Positions 61,410 through 64,000 of a stretch of 64,000 nucleotides of DNA are shown in pieces. This DNA comes from Nymphaea colorata (taxonomy: Eukaryota > Streptophyta > Magnoliopsida > Nymphaeales > Nymphaeaceae): assembly GCF_008831285.2 (NCBI RefSeq), contig NC_045138.2, positions 10,554,571 through 10,618,570 of the forward strand, in the 5' to 3' direction. Each line of letters opens with the position of its first letter. The first letter of the stretch is position 1. The position numbers and the translations under genes are program-made. The notes beneath the pieces are model-generated. The model was not told the origin of the DNA. It searched no databases and saw nothing but the letters and a program-made list of their open reading frames with translations.

Positions 61410-64000
61410 ATGGTAGCCTCTTCCTCGTCGACCGTCAACACTGATCAGAATGAAGCTGTGGCTTGTAGAACCGAGAGTATTCCTGTTCAGGTCACTACCA
61501 TTCGCCTTACTAAGGAAAATTATCTTAAGTGGGCTGCCGTTATCACCATGGGAATAGCTGGTTGAGGCCGTATTGCATATGTGAATGGGAGTAAGGTTGA
61601 ACCTGCTGCAAACAGTATAGCTTGGGATACTTGGTTTCTTGAGGACAACCAAGTGAAAACTTGGATTGGTAATTCAGTCTCGTCTGATATTCAATCTCTC
61701 ATTCTTCGTAAGAAGGCTGCGAGAGATATGTGGATCATGTTGGAACAAATGTATGGCCAGAAGAGGAGGAAGGTTCGTGTGTATCAACTGATGAAGCATG
61801 TGTATGCTCTCAGGCAAGAGGATCTCTCGGTCGCAGATTTCTATGCAGCTCTAAAATCCAAATGGGAGAATCTTGACTACCATACCGAGGCTACTTGGCA
61901 CTGTCATGACGACCAGATGTAGTACGTTGCCAAAGAATGGGAGAATAGGATATTCCTGTTCTTAGCAGGGCTAAATGACGAATTTGAAAATATCAGGAGT
62001 CAGATTCTTAACTCTGAAGAATCCTTCAGTATTGAAGATGTCTACTCCCGTGTTGACGCTGAAGAGCAGCGAAGACTTGTTACCCCTGGGGGGAAGAGGG
62101 ATCACATACCTTATAATGAGAGATCTGCACTTGTTAGTCATGGTCCTGGTAGTGCTCCCAAACCTCTTCGTAGATGCACTCATTGCAAGAAGACTAGCCA
62201 TACTGTGGATTTCTGTTGGGATCTTCATCCAGAAAAAAGGGGTAACAGGGCGAGATATTCTAGTGGGAAGACGCCTGTGTCGGAGGATACCAAGTCTAGT
62301 GGAGGCAAGGTCTCCATTTCTGCTGAACAGCTTCGTGAACTGCAGGCCTATTTGGGTCGGATCGATGTCAATCCAGCCGAGACATCAGATGAGATGAAGG
62401 CTAATCATGCTCTTGCCATTGTAGGGGATAAAGGTAACTGCTACTTGGGAGAATGGATTGTTGACAATGGTGCTACTCACCACATGACAGGTAACCCTAA
62501 ATTGTTTCATGAGTATAAGTTGGCTTCTGGAAGGACACAAGTATCTCTCGCAGATGGTTCCTCTACCTCTGTGGCCGGAGAAGGGAGTCTGTCCTTGTTG
62601 GATAAATTTCATGTGCGAGAAGCATTACATGTCCCTCAGCTTCCCTTAAATCTCTTATCAGTTAGTAAACTTACTAAAGAGCTGAATTGTGAACTCATTT
62701 TCTCTGCAAATCGTTGTGTTTTGCAGGACTTGGTGACAGGGAAGAGGATTGGTTTGGCGTGTGATGGCTTCATACGCGTGGCCACGGCTCTTATGACAGC
62801 GATAAGCAAGACAGAAAAGAGAAGAGAAGATTGTCTTCAGTCCTTTTTGTATTGGCATGAACGCCTTGGGCATTTACCTTTTGGGATTTTGAAACAGTTG
62901 TTTCTCGATTTGTGTTCCACTCTGAATTTGTGTTTGATCTCTTGTGATGTATGTCAGTTTGCCAAACATGTGAGGGCTTCATATCCTATTTCTACTAGTT
63001 GTGTTAATGAAAGCTTTTTCCTTGGTTCACTCTGATGTGTGGGTGCCTTCGGGAATTCATACCTGTCAAGGGTTTCAATATTTTATTACTTTTATTGATG
63101 ACTTCTCTAGGACCACCTTTGTGTACTTGTCAAAATATCGCAGTGAGGTACCTCAAATCATAGAGACATTCATTCTTCTTGTGCAAATTCAATATGGTGG
63201 AACTGTTAAAACTTTTCGATCGGATAATGCCCGTGAGTATATATGTCAGTCAGTTGAGGATTTCCTTCGGAAAAGGGGGATTGTTCATGAGACGTCCTGT
63301 AGTTATACCCCCCTCAGAACGGGGTGGCTGAGAGGAAGAACCGCCAGCTCCTTAACGTCACCAGAGCGCTTTTGTTTCAGAGAAATCTCCCCAAACGCTA
63401 TTGGGGTGATGCAGTTCTTACTAGTGCGTACTTCATCAACCGCATGCCCAGTCCTGTGCTGAATGGTCGGACTCCTCATTCCTTACTTCCGAGAAGTCGT
63501 CAACCTTTTCTTCTCCCCCCTTGTGTGTTTGGCTGTGTGTGTTTTATTCATGATCACAGTCCAAATGTTAAGAAACTTGACCCCGGTTTATCAAGGGTGT
63601 GTTTGTTGGGTATTCTTCCACTGAGAAAGGGTATAGATGTCTTGATCCTACCACTGGTCGAGTTTATGTTACAAGGGATGTTACCTTTTTGGAACATGTT
63701 TCTTATTTTTGTGAGAATCCTCTTCAGGGGGAGAAGTCTGTGGTTAGGGAAGAGTATTCTCAGAGTCAAGAGATTCAATTTACAGATTTTTTGGATTACA
63801 AGAAAGAAGAACCTATCACTGTTGATTATGAGTATGAAAGGGAGAAAGGATGTTCAAAAGCTCTCACAGTTGTTGATATGCCTAAGGAGAAATGGCGTAA
63901 CACCGGGACTGAGAAGGAAGGCCTTCGTTTGTTTGGACAGGTCTACTCTAAACAAGGTGCTCGGACAGAGGAGGTGACTTGTGGTGCGAGGTCTAATTCC
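61410..64000 (+). pseudogene. Ty1/Copia gag-pol (Retrofit/Ale-like), lightly damaged and cut by the window end
   Basis: Gag from the ATG at about 61410, with 'TIRLTKENYLKW' (about 61500-61535). There are in-frame stops at 61563 ('GIAG*GRIAYVNG') and 61919. 'VYQLMKHVYALRQEDLSVAD' is at about 61780-61840. A zinc knuckle-like CTHCKKTSHTVDFCW is at about 62177-62220. Protease has 'WIVDNGATHHMTG' (62455-62493), with the usual DSGA changed to DNGA. A pre-integrase part follows at 62840-62990 ('WHERLGHLPFGIL'). Integrase has 'VHSDVWVPS', 'FITFIDDFSRTTFVY' (63087-63131) and 'FRSDNAREY' (63215-63241), but the frame shifts at about 63000 and again at about 63315. The last part is 'AERKNRQLLNVTRALLF' and the integrase C-terminus. 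RT and the 3' LTR lie to the right. Confidence 0.85.

Noticed and set aside
60852-61652. 266-codon minus-strand frame
   Set aside because: It lies over the GC-rich leader and start of the plus-strand Copia gag. The composition is biased and no domain is present.

Overview
This is nuclear DNA of a flowering plant. Two intron-containing, plant-type housekeeping genes sit in AT-rich DNA packed with LTR retrotransposons, plant L1-type LINEs and MITE-like pieces. There are no prokaryotic operons and no CRISPR array, and I saw no rRNA or tRNA gene. Some exons are GC-rich, but the lineage cannot be fixed from this window.

Layout. 1-2.8 kb: AT-rich repeat DNA and a striking 177-nt foldback with a perfect 66-bp stem. 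2.77-7.36 kb, minus strand: a PP7-type serine/threonine phosphatase gene, three exons found and the last exon not found. 7.4-8.8 kb: the PP7 upstream region and a 22-bp tandem repeat. 8.8-11.5 kb: a decayed minus-strand L1-type LINE. 11.9-15.35 kb: a decayed plus-strand Copia element, joined to a plus-strand LINE 3' fragment (15.4-17.16 kb).

17.16-39.11 kb is a nested retrotransposon complex. The outer element (A) is an old, inactivated Tekay/Del-type Gypsy chromovirus on the plus strand. Its 3' LTR is split by a young, apparently intact Tekay-type element (B, 26351-37274, minus strand). B has 3-kb LTRs, a CTAGG target duplication, a PBS, a PPT and one uninterrupted 1555-codon gag-pol frame. 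The unoccupied target site can be read in A's 5' LTR.

39.1-54.4 kb is gene-poor. It holds minus-strand Copia fragments, a moderately GC-rich unassigned block (43.75-45.65 kb), a possible CACTA transposon end, a satellite-like triplet and a second copy of the AT-rich repeat from the left edge. 54.4-59.1 kb, plus strand: a GC-rich MITE-like element just upstream of an organellar elongation factor P (EF-P) gene, seven exons found and the C-terminal domain not found. 59.3-64 kb: a local duplication, an LTR/PBS unit and a Copia element (Retrofit/Ale-like) that runs off the right edge.

The two genes have no visible functional link. Gene models come from reading splice junctions and conserved motifs by eye. 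Repeat boundaries come from comparing copies within the window. Transposon clade names rest on motif recognition, not on phylogeny.
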